Positions 54,203 through 63,617 are shown, counted from the stretch's first letter. The stretch is DNA of 64,000 nt from an uncultured Piscirickettsiaceae bacterium (GCA_913061075.1 CAJXSK010000002.1:1-64000), one strand, 5' to 3'. Notes: a model not told the origin generated them from the letters alone. Translations and numbers: made by a program.

Positions 54203-55294
54203 ATGGCTTTAAATTGTGGCATTGTGGGCTTACCAAACGTGGGTAAATCAACCCTGTTTAATGCATTAACAAAAGCAACGATTGCTGCGGAAAACTACCC
54301 GTTTTGCACTATCGAACCAAATACGGGCATTGTGCCTGTGCCCGATGAGCGCTTAGATAAGTTGGCGGCTATTGTGAACCCTGAACGTATTTTGCCAACA
54401 ACCTTTGAGTTTGTAGATATTGCAGGCCTAGTGGCTGGCGCATCAAAAGGTGAAGGCTTGGGCAATCAGTTTTTGGCTAATATTCGTGAGTCAGATGCCA
54501 TTGCACACGTTGTACGATGTTTTGAAAATGATGATGTGATTCATGTTGCAGGTACAATTGACCCATTAGCTGACATTGAAGTGATTCAAACAGAGCTGGC
54601 GTTAGCTGATATGGCCTCACTTGAGAAAGCCGTGGTTAAAGCAACCAAAGCGTCAAAATCAGGCAATAAAGATGAGTTAAAAAACAAAGTATTCTTAGAA
54701 AAAGTGCTTAAGCACCTAGACGAAACAATGACGCTAAGAAGTTTGGAAGCAACGGAAGATGAGTTGTTATCGTTAGCCGGTTTCCAGCTTTTAACATTGA
54801 AGCCTATGCTGTACATAGCCAATGTTCAAGAAGATGGTTTTGAGAACAATCCGTTTTTGGATAAAGTAACAAGCCTAGCAAATGAACAAAACGCGGCGAT
54901 TGTTTCTGTGTGTGCTGCAATGGAAGCAGAAATAATTCAGCTAGAAGAAGATGAGCGCGAAGAGTTTTTAGAAGAAATGGGCTTGACTGAGCCTGGGCTT
55001 AATAGAGTGATTAGAGCAGGTTACGAATTATTAAACCTACAAACTTATTTCACCGCTGGTGAAAAAGAAGTGCGTGCCTGGACAGTAAAAAAAGGCGCCA
55101 CGGCACCACAAGCAGCGGGTGTCATCCATACTGATTTTGAAAAAGGCTTTATTCGCGCAGAAATCACGGCCTATGACGACTTCGTTGAATACAATGGTGA
55201 AAAAGGCGCAAAAGAGGCCGGAAAGTTAACTGTGCAAGGCAAGGAATACATCATGCGAGACGGTGATGTGACGCACTTTAGGTTTAATGTATAG
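54203..55294 (+). CDS. ychF: redox-regulated ATPase/GTPase YchF
   Basis: A 363-residue Obg-like P-loop protein with G1 [10 protein letters not shown]3 [18 protein letters not shown], a coiled-coil insertion at about 130-200, and a C-terminal TGS domain ([52 protein letters not shown]). The G4 motif is of the NVQED type, consistent with ATP preference in this family (OLA1). It binds ribosomes and is linked to stress control. A TATAAT at 54165-54170 is the probable -10. Confidence 0.97.
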   Translation: MALNCGIVGLPNVGKSTLFNALTKATIAAENYPFCTIEPNTGIVPVPDERLDKLAAIVNPERILPTTFEFVDIAGLVAGASKGEGLGNQFLANIRESDAIAHVVRCFENDDVIHVAGTIDPLADIEVIQTELALADMASLEKAVVKATKASKSGNKDELKNKVFLEKVLKHLDETMTLRSLEATEDELLSLAGFQLLTLKPMLYIANVQEDGFENNPFLDKVTSLANEQNAAIVSVCAAMEAEIIQLEEDEREEFLEEMGLTEPGLNRVIRAGYELLNLQTYFTAGEKEVRAWTVKKGATAPQAAGVIHTDFEKGFIRAEITAYDDFVEYNGEKGAKEAGKLTVQGKEYIMRDGDVTHFRFNV

Positions 55295-55368
55295 AACTTA
55301 GTGTGTATATGCTTGTTTGTCTTGACAAAATAGGCTGAAACCACGAAAATTCACACCCTTCAAAGTAT

Positions 55369-55445
55369 GGTCATGTAGCTCAGCTGGTTAGAGCACGGCA
55401 TTCATAATGCCGGGGTCGGTGGTTCAAGTCCACCCATGACCACCA
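55369..55445 (+). tRNA. tRNA-Met (CAU), probably elongator
   Basis: A 77-base cloverleaf: acceptor GGTCATG/CATGACC, D-arm GCTCAGCTGGTTAGAGC, anticodon stem CGGCA/TGCCG with loop TTCATAA (anticodon CAT), T-arm GGTTCAAGTCC, encoded CCA. The G1-C72 pair rules out the initiator. tRNA-Ile2 also has CAT before lysidine modification; the variable-loop and D-arm pattern fit elongator Met better. Confidence 0.93.
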
Positions 55446-55526
55446 TTTCAAGCCCTCTCATCTCAAATTACGCGACTTCAGCGACTCTTAAAAAGAGGTG
55501 CTGCTTTATACTTGCCATTTGTATAA

Positions 55527-55757
55527 TCAGAAATGTTCAAATGCTGTCCAATCCAGCCAAATTGATAGGCCAAGATAGACACTAATAATGGCTAAGCCTG
55601 TTCCCCACGTCCACATGTACATTTGCTTACCTTTTCTACCTAAGTAAATTAATGCGATAGCGATGAAGAAAGCAATAACGCTAGTTAGAATTAACATCTC
55701 ATCGCTGGCATGCATTGTGAGTTGTTCTTTTGGAATGGTGCCTTCAGCGTATCTCAT
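55527..55757 (-). CDS. small two-helix membrane protein, unknown
   Basis: A 76-residue protein with two transmembrane helices (about 22-39 and 47-66: LILTSVIAFFIAIALIYLG and WTWGTGLAIISVYLGLSIWL) joined by a basic RKGKQMYM loop. No family is recognised. Alternative start ATG 55715 gives 62 residues. It lies 32 bases downstream of the rhodanese gene on the same strand and may be co-transcribed. Confidence 0.6.
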   Translation of the reverse strand: MRYAEGTIPKEQLTMHASDEMLILTSVIAFFIAIALIYLGRKGKQMYMWTWGTGLAIISVYLGLSIWLDWTAFEHF

Positions 55758-55789
55758 TTGAGGCGGGGTTTATTAGGCTTATTAATAGG

Positions 55790-56140
55790 TTAGCCAAGTA
55801 TTTTTTTAAGTTCATCGTATTTTGCTGTTATAGCGTGTGCGTTTGCATAGCCCATTTCTTTGAGTCTAGCAGCGGCTAAAGATGCTCGCCCACCACCGCC
55901 GCAATGGACAAGAATGGTTGTCTCTTCATTAGGGCAATGGCCTTGAATTTTCATTTCAAGTAATCCCCTAGGAAGGTTTATAGAACAGGCCAGTTTAGAT
56001 TCCGCAGCTTCTGCTGGTTCTCTAACATCTAAAACAATGATATCTTTTGTGCTTTGAATCAGTTCTTTAGCTTGTGTGGGATTTAAGCATTTGATGTGCT
56101 GCTGTGCGTCTGCAATAAAATCACTGGCGGGTTTAATCAT
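55790..56140 (-). CDS. rhodanese-like sulfurtransferase domain protein
   Basis: A single-domain protein of 116 residues. DIIVLDVREPAEAAESKLACSINLPRG and the active-site loop VHCGGGGRASLAAARLKEMGYAN identify a rhodanese with a catalytic Cys in CGGGGR. The loop is unusually glycine-rich; in thiosulfate sulfurtransferases it is commonly CxxGxR, so the substrate is open. The ORF track extends upstream to 56407 through the divergent PhyH gene; ATG 56140 is the sensible start. Confidence 0.9.
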   Translation of the reverse strand: MIKPASDFIADAQQHIKCLNPTQAKELIQSTKDIIVLDVREPAEAAESKLACSINLPRGLLEMKIQGHCPNEETTILVHCGGGGRASLAAARLKEMGYANAHAITAKYDELKKILG

Positions 56141-56202
56141 GGTATCTATCCTATCGTTAATATTAAAAGGTGATGTTTGTCGTGAAGTTATATAATAGGC
56201 GC

Positions 56203-56994
56203 ATGGATAACTATAAATCAATGGTTGAAAACGACGTGCTAAGTGATTTGCAAAGGCAGCAATTTTCTCGTGATGGTTTTTTGAAGGTGTCAGGCCTTGC
56301 AGACAATAATTTGTGTGAACGAATTTTAGGCGTTGTAACAGCGTCGATGGCGCCGGCGATTGGTCCGCTCGAATATGAAGCGGATGTTCATTACCAAGGT
56401 GCTCCACAATTTAGGGCAGATGACGGTGGTGACACGCCGCGACGATTATTGAATGCTTACGCGCGTGATTCAGTGTTTCGTGAATGGGCTTGTAGGCCAA
56501 ATATGGTGGCGTGTGTAAAGCAAATATTAGGTTCTGATACGTTACGGCTAACGCAAAACCACCATAATTGCATTATGACTAAGTTGCCTAAATTTAGTAG
56601 CCGTACCGATTGGCACCAAGATATTCGTTATTGGAGTTTTGATAAGCCAGAGTTAATTAATGTGTGGCTGGCATTAGGTAATGAGACACATGGAAACGGT
56701 GGAATGAAGTTAATTCCAGGTTCGCATCGAATGGAATTTGATCGTGGTAGATTAGATGCGAAATTGTTTTTACGGCAAGATTTAGATGAAAACAAGGTAT
56801 TGTTAGATAGTGCCGTTAATGTGGATATGAAGGCTGGTGATGTTTTGTTTTTTCATTGCCGTACGTTTCATGCTGCCGGAGCAAACACAACGGACAAGCC
56901 TAAATATTCTTTAGTGTTTAGCTACCATGCAGCGGATAACAACCCAATAAGAGGTACGCGTTCTTCTCGATTAGAAAGTGTAGACATTGCCTAA
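56203..56994 (+). CDS. phytanoyl-CoA dioxygenase (PhyH) family protein
   Basis: A 263-residue Fe(II)/2-oxoglutarate oxygenase. The iron ligands are the HxD in RTDWHQDIRYW and a distal His in VLFFHCRTFHAAGANTTDKPKYSLVFSYH, with a following basic residue for 2-oxoglutarate. Members hydroxylate varied small molecules (phytanoyl-CoA, ectoine, osmolytes, natural products), so the substrate is unknown. It is convergent with the aldehyde dehydrogenase (8-base gap) and divergent from the rhodanese gene. The start could be ATG 56203 or 56221; the ORF-track start (56170) is less likely. Confidence 0.85.
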   Translation: MDNYKSMVENDVLSDLQRQQFSRDGFLKVSGLADNNLCERILGVVTASMAPAIGPLEYEADVHYQGAPQFRADDGGDTPRRLLNAYARDSVFREWACRPNMVACVKQILGSDTLRLTQNHHNCIMTKLPKFSSRTDWHQDIRYWSFDKPELINVWLALGNETHGNGGMKLIPGSHRMEFDRGRLDAKLFLRQDLDENKVLLDSAVNVDMKAGDVLFFHCRTFHAAGANTTDKPKYSLVFSYHAADNNPIRGTRSSRLESVDIA

Positions 56995-57002
56995 GTTAAA
57001 CA

Positions 57003-58448
57003 TTAGTGAGCAGGTGCATCTGTTGGCAGTTGCACCGTAATCCACTTCCATTCAGTCAGTGCGTCCACATCTACTTCTACACCTTCACGCCCAAAGCCAC
57101 TTTCACCTGTACCGCCAAAAGGCACATGGGGTTCATCGTACAGTGTCGGTGCATTAATATGCACCATGCCCGCGTTGATGTTTTCTGCGAGCATTAGGGC
57201 GCTATTAATGTTGGTTGTGCAAATGGCTGCACTCAGTCCATAGCGCGTATCGTTAGCCATCTCTAAGGCGGCGTCAATATCTGCAACGGAATAAACAGAG
57301 GTCACGGGGCCAAAGGTTTCTTCGTAACAAACGGTCATGTCTTTGGTAACGCTCGTTAAAATAGTAGGTTGGCAGCGGTTACCTTCCCATTTACCACCGG
57401 TTAAGACGGTTGCGCCATTTTCTCGGGCATTCTCAATATGGTCGCGAATTCGGTCACGTTGACGCGGTGAAATAATGGGGCCTAAAATGGTACTCATTTC
57501 ACGCAAGTCTCCTAACGATAAACCGTTAGCGGCGGCACTGAATTTTTTAATAAATTCATCGTATACGGGCGTTTCAACAATAATTCTGCTGGATGCCATA
57601 CAGGCTTGGCCTTGGTATAAAAACATGCCAAAAACAGCCGTTTGAACCGCTTTGTCGATATCAGCATCGGCTAAAATAATTAAGGGGTTTTTGCCGCCTA
57701 ATTCAAGCACGGCATGCTTCATTTGCTTGCCGCAAATTTCGCTAATATGTTGCCCTACTCGGCTGGAACCGGTAAACATGACGGTTTTTACCAACGGATG
57801 GCCAGTTAAGTAATCACCAATGTCCATGCCAAAGCCAGATACAACATTCAGCGCGCCAGCAGGAAAGCCCGCTTCATGAATTAATTGTGCGAACCGATAT
57901 GACAGGGATGGTGCTTCTTCAGAGCAAAGTAACACCACGGTGTTCCCCGTCGCTAAAGGTGAGGCAATTAATTTAGCTGATTTAATCAGGGGTACATTAA
58001 AGGGTGTAATCGCAGCAATAACGCCCAGAGGTTTTCTGACGCTCATGCTTAGGCGGCCAGGCGTGTCAGAAGGGATGGTTTGCCCGGTAACGCGTCGTGC
58101 GGAGCCTGCGGCAGCACGCAAATGGCCAATAGCATACTGTACTTCAAATTGTGCCTTGTTAATGGGAGAGCCAATCTCATCAATTAGAATATCAAGAAAT
58201 TCTTGTCGGTCTCGTTCCAGCAAATCAGCCGCTTTACACAACATGGCTTCACGGTCTTTTGCTAAGCCTTTTCCGTACGTGCTAAAACAGGCTTGAGCGC
58301 TTTCTACGGCTTTGTTTATATCGGCTTCATTGCCTTCAGCAGCAGTGCAATAAAGCGAGTCATCAATAGGGTTAAGCACATCAAAGTACTGTCCGTTATT
58401 AGGTTTGCAATGTTCGCCGTTTATCCAAAGGTCGTATTGTTTTGTCAT
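57003..58448 (-). CDS. NAD(P)-dependent aldehyde dehydrogenase (benzaldehyde/vanillin type)
   Basis: A 481-residue ALDH. VIAAITPFNVPLIKSAK gives the cofactor Asn, LELGGKNPLIILADADIDKA the catalytic Glu, and GQACMASSRIIVE the catalytic Cys; FGGTGESGFGREG closes the family pattern. By look it resembles vanillin/benzaldehyde dehydrogenases. As last gene of the aromatic operon it would oxidise the aldehyde made by the flavocytochrome upstream, for example 4-hydroxybenzaldehyde or vanillin. It lies 31 bases downstream of the second flavoprotein gene. Confidence 0.9.
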   Translation of the reverse strand: MTKQYDLWINGEHCKPNNGQYFDVLNPIDDSLYCTAAEGNEADINKAVESAQACFSTYGKGLAKDREAMLCKAADLLERDRQEFLDILIDEIGSPINKAQFEVQYAIGHLRAAAGSARRVTGQTIPSDTPGRLSMSVRKPLGVIAAITPFNVPLIKSAKLIASPLATGNTVVLLCSEEAPSLSYRFAQLIHEAGFPAGALNVVSGFGMDIGDYLTGHPLVKTVMFTGSSRVGQHISEICGKQMKHAVLELGGKNPLIILADADIDKAVQTAVFGMFLYQGQACMASSRIIVETPVYDEFIKKFSAAANGLSLGDLREMSTILGPIISPRQRDRIRDHIENARENGATVLTGGKWEGNRCQPTILTSVTKDMTVCYEETFGPVTSVYSVADIDAALEMANDTRYGLSAAICTTNINSALMLAENINAGMVHINAPTLYDEPHVPFGGTGESGFGREGVEVDVDALTEWKWITVQLPTDAPAH

Positions 58449-58479
58449 CAGAGCTTCCTAAATAGATTGGGGTGGCTTT

Positions 58480-59901
58480 TTAGCCAAAGTTGCGTTCAGG
58501 ATCCAACGCTTTTTTAACACGTTTATTCAGCGTTTGTAATCCGGCGTGACGGGTTTGGTTAACAGTATCTTGAAGGTCAGCATCAGATTGGCTAACTGAA
58601 TAACCTTGTGCATCAAATGCTTTAATTAAGGTATTAGCGAGTTTTTTTGCGGCGCTTAATTGGTCTTTGCCATAGCTGATGCTTAACTGGGCAAACATCG
58701 TGCGCCAAGTTAGTGCCAGCTGGCTGATAACGTTTTGTTCGCTACTATGACTATTGATAATTGCCTGCATGGCCAGCGCATCTTTGCCTTCTATTGGGCT
58801 AGCGAAATGTAAATTAATGACGGCGGTGTTGTCTAATTCTGAATTGCGCTTATTGAATTGCCCGAGCATTATTTTTTCACGCTGCGCCCAAATAGGATGC
58901 TTGTCGGTGTCATCTTTAAGTAAGAATTTTGCACCGTCAATTTCCCCTAGTGAGCCATTAACAGCACCCCAAACAACATCCACATTACCGGGTATGCCAT
59001 ACAATGCGCCATAAATATTCCATGTACCCAGTTGGTGCTTTTCTGCTGTGGTGTTATCGAATGCCGCGCTAAGCCCGCCATTAACAAACTGCATGACTTC
59101 GGATTCTGCCGAGGCAATAACAACGGTATTTGGCACCAGCATGTTAATTTTAAGAGAACGTAAAATTTCCACCGCTTGCTCCATTGCAGTATCGTTCGGT
59201 AGCTGTAGCATAAAGGGTTTATAAGCCGGAGGTTTAGGCATTAGCCACAGGCCAATTTTAGTCACAACGCCCATATTAGATTGGGTGAACAGGCCGTCCA
59301 TATACGGGCCATAGCCATATTTAAACAATTGCCATGTGTTGCTTTTTGGCATAGCACCCATGCCGGTTCTAACCAGGCTGCCATCAGCCAACATCACTTC
59401 CATTCCACATTGCATCATCAGTTGGTCGCCATACGGAGTGTAACCAAAATTACGGTTACAAATACTGCCCAATACGGATTGATTCGCATTTTTTTCGACA
59501 TCAACAGCAAAAGGAATATTGTTGTCTTCTAAGTGTTTGTTGAGTTGCTCATAACTAACGCCAGGTTCGATTAGGGCGTATGCATCTTTCTGGTTAATCT
59601 CAATAATGCTATTCATCCGTTGTAGGTCGATAACAACGATATCGCCGCTGGTTGGAATCGGCGCGGTGCCAATTTCACCTGGGCTAAGTAAATTAAATAA
59701 GGAGAAATCTTGGTCTATTGAAAAGGCCAGTAATTTTTGCAATTCATCAACAGTGGTAGGGATGATTGCGGCCAGTATGTCGCGTTTATCGTTATTAATT
59801 CTGTCGGCTAAAAACTGATAGTCAGAACTGTCATTGCCTTTTATAGGCACGATACTGGAAGTGCTTAAAAGACTGGTTAGTTTACTTACGATGTTTTCCA
59901 C
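58480..59901 (-). CDS. degenerate PCMH/VAO-type flavoprotein paralogue
   Basis: A 473-residue paralogue of the flavoprotein at 62049-63611. Shared segments include GVSYEQLNKHLEDNNIPF, FGYTPYGDQLMMQCGMEVMLADG, YGYGPYMDGLFTQSNMGVVTKIGLWLMPKPP and GTWNIYGALYGIPG. Key parts differ: the glycine-rich FAD pyrophosphate loop (TGKNFAYGGAAPR in the partner) is replaced by LSPGEIGTAPIPTSGD, the EYRTH segment of the partner becomes SVSQSD, and the usual C-terminus ILSPGKMGIWP is missing (it stops at DPERNFG). It may bind no FAD or a non-covalent FAD and act as a structural or regulatory subunit. The start is GTG 59901. It lies between vdcD-like and ALDH genes. Confidence 0.75.
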   Translation of the reverse strand: MENIVSKLTSLLSTSSIVPIKGNDSSDYQFLADRINNDKRDILAAIIPTTVDELQKLLAFSIDQDFSLFNLLSPGEIGTAPIPTSGDIVVIDLQRMNSIIEINQKDAYALIEPGVSYEQLNKHLEDNNIPFAVDVEKNANQSVLGSICNRNFGYTPYGDQLMMQCGMEVMLADGSLVRTGMGAMPKSNTWQLFKYGYGPYMDGLFTQSNMGVVTKIGLWLMPKPPAYKPFMLQLPNDTAMEQAVEILRSLKINMLVPNTVVIASAESEVMQFVNGGLSAAFDNTTAEKHQLGTWNIYGALYGIPGNVDVVWGAVNGSLGEIDGAKFLLKDDTDKHPIWAQREKIMLGQFNKRNSELDNTAVINLHFASPIEGKDALAMQAIINSHSSEQNVISQLALTWRTMFAQLSISYGKDQLSAAKKLANTLIKAFDAQGYSVSQSDADLQDTVNQTRHAGLQTLNKRVKKALDPERNFG

Positions 59902-59910
59902 AGTATAGGC

Positions 59911-60144
59911 CTATTTGTATTGTGCCGGCGGCATGATGACGGGGTAAGGTTTTTCAGGGTCAACCCTAAAGAACTCTTCACGTAAGTTGTAATCGATGGT
60001 TCTAGCCGGCTCGCTATCGCGCCAGGTAAAGGCACAGCTTTCACAGTTAAAAATAGTCCAAACAAGCTCGCCTTTGGCGTTTAGCCCTTTGTGTTCTGTG
60101 CGAATTTTGTTTTCTTCGGCTTGGCAACGTGGGCAAGTGCTCAT
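59911..60144 (-). CDS. hydroxyarylic acid decarboxylase small subunit D (VdcD/ShdD-like)
   Basis: A 77-residue protein with a zinc-knuckle pattern (MSTCPRCQAEE and FNCESCAFTWRDSEP) followed by RTIDYNLREEFFRVDPEKPYPVIMPPAQYK. This matches the D subunit found with VdcC/ShdC in non-oxidative (de)carboxylases of vanillate and 4-hydroxybenzoate. It is coupled to the UbiD-type gene by a 4-base overlap (ATGA), so the two likely form one complex. The B subunit (UbiX-type flavin prenyltransferase) is not in the window. Confidence 0.85.
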   Translation of the reverse strand: MSTCPRCQAEENKIRTEHKGLNAKGELVWTIFNCESCAFTWRDSEPARTIDYNLREEFFRVDPEKPYPVIMPPAQYK

Positions 60145-61622
60145 GATTGACCTCCATTTTGTAATAGTTGAATAACCTTGGCGATAGCGTCAATTTCTGG
60201 GCCTGATGGCGGGGTCACTATTTTTGAATCGCCGCCTAATTTATCAGGTGGCATAAAGCTGGTGGCATCAATAATTAAACGATGGCCTTTACCAGCCACT
60301 TCGGCCGCAGGGTCAATCGGAATCATCGGCATATTAGGGATAACGATGGTGTCTTCTGCTCGGGTGCGTGTGGACAGTGCCCACATTACTTCATTTAAAT
60401 CAAAGGGGTCAACGTCATCATCAACCATGATTAAATTCTTTAAATACATGGTGCCGTGGGGCGTGCCCAAAGCGCGCATGGCGACCGATTTTGCAAAACC
60501 AGCAAAGCGATTTTTAACAGAAATAATACCGGTAAGGCCATGTTGATAGAGTGCATTAACGGCAACGACTTCGGGGAAGTCTTTGATCAATGCGGCATAA
60601 ATAGGCGCGGATGTATTTAAGCCAATCAATGTGTCGTGCTCGGTCCAGCCTCTGCCAATGTAGATATTTTCAAAAATAGGGTCATTACGGTGTGAAATGG
60701 CGGTCACTTTAAAACGCGGTATTTTTCGTACACCGCTGTAGCTGCCAGGGAATTCACCAAATGGGCCTTCAAAACTACGTACGCCATTCATCAGCTCGGC
60801 TTCAATCACCATTTCAGAATCTGCCAGAATGTCCATGCCATTGCCAGACTTAGTTAAGCGCATTGGGCTGCCCATCATTTGTGAGGCGTAGGCAAATTCG
60901 GACTCGTCATAGCCTATAGGCGTGGCAGCAAACATGCACATCGCGGGGTGGTTACCCAACATCACGGAAATCTTTAATGGTACGCCTTCTTGTTCGGCGG
61001 CCATAATGTGTCGTCCCATATCGTGGGCAGGCACGCTCAGTAAGGTGAACTCGCCAGGTGCTTGTACTTGAATACGATAAATACCGACATTTTGTTTGCC
61101 AAAATTATCAGGGTCGCGTGGGTCGCGGCTAACAACATTGGCTTTGCCAATATAAAAACCACCGTCGTATTCGTTAATACGATACAGCGGTAGCAGTTCA
61201 TATAAATTAAAGTTGCTGGTCAGTCTGTTCTCGTTAACGGGGGCTTTATCCGGTTCGATAAAATCTAATAAAGGCTCATCTGCGCCCCAACGAGAAATAA
61301 TATCGTAGAACAATTCTTTAATGGTGGTGCCTTTTGGGTGGCCTAATAACAACGCAAGGTTAGTGAAGCTACCGTGTACGCCCAACACCATTTTTTTACC
61401 GGGGTAACCGGCGATATTGTCAAAAATAACAGCGGGGCCATTCATTGAATCTCTACCGGCAGCAACTGCAACATTACGAATATCTGGTTCGGGGTAGACT
61501 TCTTCTGACCAATTAATGCATTGGCCGTTTTCTTTTAGAAATTCCAGAAAGTCACGCAGACTGCCAATGCGTCTAGCGACTTCTAGTGCTTTGTCTGACA
61601 AAGGAGGGTTCTTATCACTCAT
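60141..61622 (-). CDS. UbiD-family decarboxylase (VdcC/ShdC-like)
   Basis: A 493-residue UbiD-type enzyme that needs prenylated FMN from a UbiX partner. Family features are seen in GRDSMNGPAVIFDNIAGYPG, NENRLTSNFNLYELLPLYRINEYDGGFYIGKANVVSRDP, EGPFGEFPGSYSG (conserved Glu) and VVAVNALYQHGLTGIISVKNR. The small D-like subunit next door places it among vanillate/4-hydroxybenzoate decarboxylases rather than UbiD of quinone synthesis. The reaction is ArCOO- to ArH plus CO2, reversible in some cases. ATG 61622, after AGGA, is chosen; it overlaps the cytochrome gene by 8 bases. The ORF-track start (61661) is less likely. Confidence 0.9.
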   Translation of the reverse strand: MSDKNPPLSDKALEVARRIGSLRDFLEFLKENGQCINWSEEVYPEPDIRNVAVAAGRDSMNGPAVIFDNIAGYPGKKMVLGVHGSFTNLALLLGHPKGTTIKELFYDIISRWGADEPLLDFIEPDKAPVNENRLTSNFNLYELLPLYRINEYDGGFYIGKANVVSRDPRDPDNFGKQNVGIYRIQVQAPGEFTLLSVPAHDMGRHIMAAEQEGVPLKISVMLGNHPAMCMFAATPIGYDESEFAYASQMMGSPMRLTKSGNGMDILADSEMVIEAELMNGVRSFEGPFGEFPGSYSGVRKIPRFKVTAISHRNDPIFENIYIGRGWTEHDTLIGLNTSAPIYAALIKDFPEVVAVNALYQHGLTGIISVKNRFAGFAKSVAMRALGTPHGTMYLKNLIMVDDDVDPFDLNEVMWALSTRTRAEDTIVIPNMPMIPIDPAAEVAGKGHRLIIDATSFMPPDKLGGDSKIVTPPSGPEIDAIAKVIQLLQNGGQS

Positions 61623-62052
61623 TGTTGGTGTCCTGTTGTTTGTATGCTTTGCCTTGCTCAATCATGTACTGGGCAAGGCTTTCTAATTCTTCGTCGTTAA
61701 TATCAGTCGGGCGAAATGGAGGCATTTCAAGCAAGCCATCACGCACGATATGGCTGATATAAGCACTGGTTAAATCAGTGCGTTGAACAAGCACAGCCAT
61801 GTCTTCAGCTCGGGCAAGTTTAAGCTTCATCGTCGCCGCATGGCCAAGCCCAGCAGCGTGGCAACCAGCACAGTGCAATTCATAAGTCACTCTGCCAGCA
61901 CGGGCAGTGCTTTTAGGAGTTTGAACAACTGGTGCGCTAACGATGGGTGTAGGTTTTTCAACGACAATCGGTTTGCTCGGTTCGGTCTGTTCACAACCGA
62001 ATAAGCTGATGGTGCCAGCGATAATTAATGCAGTTATTAGGGGCCTTTTCAT
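61615..62052 (-). CDS. c-type cytochrome lipoprotein (PchC-like subunit)
   Basis: A 145-residue protein with lipobox GTISLFGC, a Pro/Val-rich linker (SKPIVVEKPTPIVSAPVVQTP), then a single-haem domain with CAGCH near residue 60 and a distal Met in EMPPFRP. It resembles the cytochrome subunit of p-cresol methylhydroxylase/eugenol hydroxylase, here tethered to a membrane as a lipoprotein. It accepts electrons from the flavoprotein upstream, to which it is coupled by a 4-base overlap, and passes them to the respiratory chain. Confidence 0.88.
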   Translation of the reverse strand: MKRPLITALIIAGTISLFGCEQTEPSKPIVVEKPTPIVSAPVVQTPKSTARAGRVTYELHCAGCHAAGLGHAATMKLKLARAEDMAVLVQRTDLTSAYISHIVRDGLLEMPPFRPTDINDEELESLAQYMIEQGKAYKQQDTNNE

Positions 62053-63611
62053 GAGTCATCTCTCATACGTTTTGGCCAAATACCCATTTTTCCGGGTGAT
62101 AAAATACCGTTTGGATCGAGCTCGTCTTTAATCTTATGCTGGGTTTTTAATAAGGCGCTATCGTTCCAGCCATAAGAGTCGGCAATTTTGTCCATAAACG
62201 ATAAATGAGTACGGTATTCGCCGTAACCATGGTTTGCAGCATCGTCAATAAGCACATCGAATAGATCGTGAGCACGTTTTTTCTCTTCTGCGTTCATGCG
62301 GTCAAACATCAACATAAAGATATGATGTTGATCGCGCCAGCCGACTAAAAATTCGCCGATGTAATCAAAGCCGAATTCATGGGCGCGTTTGCGAATCATG
62401 TCAAATTGGCGATAAGAGTCTTTGCCATCTACCGCTGAAATGGGTGAAAAGTTGATATGACCACCGCCACCAACCCAGTTAAGTAAGCTGAACTCTGTCA
62501 TATTAGGTTTGCCGCGCATCAGTTCCACGCGGTAGTCCCAACCGGGGGTGCCTTTTCGCGTGTCATCGTAATGAAATTCTGCACCGGGAATTTTGCTAAA
62601 TGTGTCACGAATCAAATCCATGTTGTTTTTCATTATCGGTGGCGGGCCATACACTGCTGCATAAAAATTCCAAACACCTAAGCCTAAATCTGCGCCCAGT
62701 TTTTTCCGTGCGCTATCGGGCATTGGGCCTTTGCCGGTGTAGTACTGAGCCTTTGTGTGCGACATGGCAGCTTCCCATAGCAAATCCACCGTGGTGGCGG
62801 CATTGGGGATGACCATATTGAGTTTTAACGGCTGAGCTAAATCAGTAATCAACTCAAGGTCTTGCTCATGCGGCAGCGTTACCATAAACGGTGTGTAGCC
62901 GGGAGGTTCTGGCATGAGCCAAATGCCCATGCGGGTAATAACACCAAAGTTAGATTGGGTGAATAAGCCATCAACCCAAGGGCCTTGCCCATATTTATAC
63001 AGTGAGCTTGCTTTGCTATCGCCAGCAACACCGGTTTCAACAACAGTGCCATCAGCCAGTACCACTTGCATGCCGCATTGCATTAATAAATGGTCGCCAT
63101 ACGGGGTGTAGCCAGCGCCGTGGTCGGATGTATTACCAACAATGCCGCCCCAAGCAGGCGCGGCGCAATCAATCCAAAGTTTGTAGCCTTTTTCTTGAAT
63201 GTAATTGTACAAATCGTAGTAGCTTACGCCGGGTTCAACAACGGCATAACCATGCTTTTCATTGACTTCAATAATGCGGTTCATGCGCTTTAAATCCAGC
63301 ACGATATAGCCAGGTTTACGCGGGGCAGCACCACCGTAAGCAAAGTTTTTGCCAGTAGAAATAGTCCAAACCGGAATTTTATATTGGTTTACAACCGCAA
63401 GAATTTGTTGAATTTGCTCTAGCGTTTTTGGTGCAACGGCTGCCGAAGGCGCGAAGTCTTCATCCCGTGTTGTGTTGTACGGGTCGCGGTAACTGCGCAG
63501 TTCTTTTATGTCATCAGTAAATACAAACTCATCACCAATAATTTTTATAATCTCAGCGATAGCGCCGTTAAATTGTTCAAGATTAATGCCTTGCGGAAGC
63601 GGTTTATTCAT
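62049..63611 (-). CDS. 4-alkylphenol/vanillyl-alcohol-type flavoprotein (PCMH/VAO family)
   Basis: A 520-residue FAD enzyme. The PCMH-type FAD domain (about 40-230) has IPVWTISTGKNFAYGGAAPR and GIVGNTSDHGAGYTPYGDH; the cap domain follows; near the C-terminus is GYGEYRTHLSFMDKIADSYGWNDS, closely like vanillyl-alcohol oxidase, where the His of YRTH is, from memory, the covalent FAD anchor. It ends LDPNGILSPGKMGIWPK. A cytochrome partner (next gene) indicates a dehydrogenase/hydroxylase using cytochrome rather than oxygen. Substrates could be p-cresol, 4-ethylphenol, eugenol or vanillyl/4-hydroxybenzyl alcohol. No signal peptide is seen, so it may be cytoplasmic or exported with its partner. Confidence 0.88.
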   Translation of the reverse strand: MNKPLPQGINLEQFNGAIAEIIKIIGDEFVFTDDIKELRSYRDPYNTTRDEDFAPSAAVAPKTLEQIQQILAVVNQYKIPVWTISTGKNFAYGGAAPRKPGYIVLDLKRMNRIIEVNEKHGYAVVEPGVSYYDLYNYIQEKGYKLWIDCAAPAWGGIVGNTSDHGAGYTPYGDHLLMQCGMQVVLADGTVVETGVAGDSKASSLYKYGQGPWVDGLFTQSNFGVITRMGIWLMPEPPGYTPFMVTLPHEQDLELITDLAQPLKLNMVIPNAATTVDLLWEAAMSHTKAQYYTGKGPMPDSARKKLGADLGLGVWNFYAAVYGPPPIMKNNMDLIRDTFSKIPGAEFHYDDTRKGTPGWDYRVELMRGKPNMTEFSLLNWVGGGGHINFSPISAVDGKDSYRQFDMIRKRAHEFGFDYIGEFLVGWRDQHHIFMLMFDRMNAEEKKRAHDLFDVLIDDAANHGYGEYRTHLSFMDKIADSYGWNDSALLKTQHKIKDELDPNGILSPGKMGIWPKRMRDDS

Positions 63612-63617
63612 CGTTTA

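Noticed and set aside
55369-55445. Reading this tRNA as tRNA-Ile2 (lysidine-modified CAU) or initiator Met
   Set aside because: A G1-C72 pair excludes the initiator and the body resembles elongator Met; Ile2 cannot be fully excluded without a covariance model.
55790-56407. 205-residue version of the rhodanese protein
   Set aside because: The first 89 residues overlap the divergent PhyH gene and have no domain; the shorter form starts at a proper rhodanese N-terminus.
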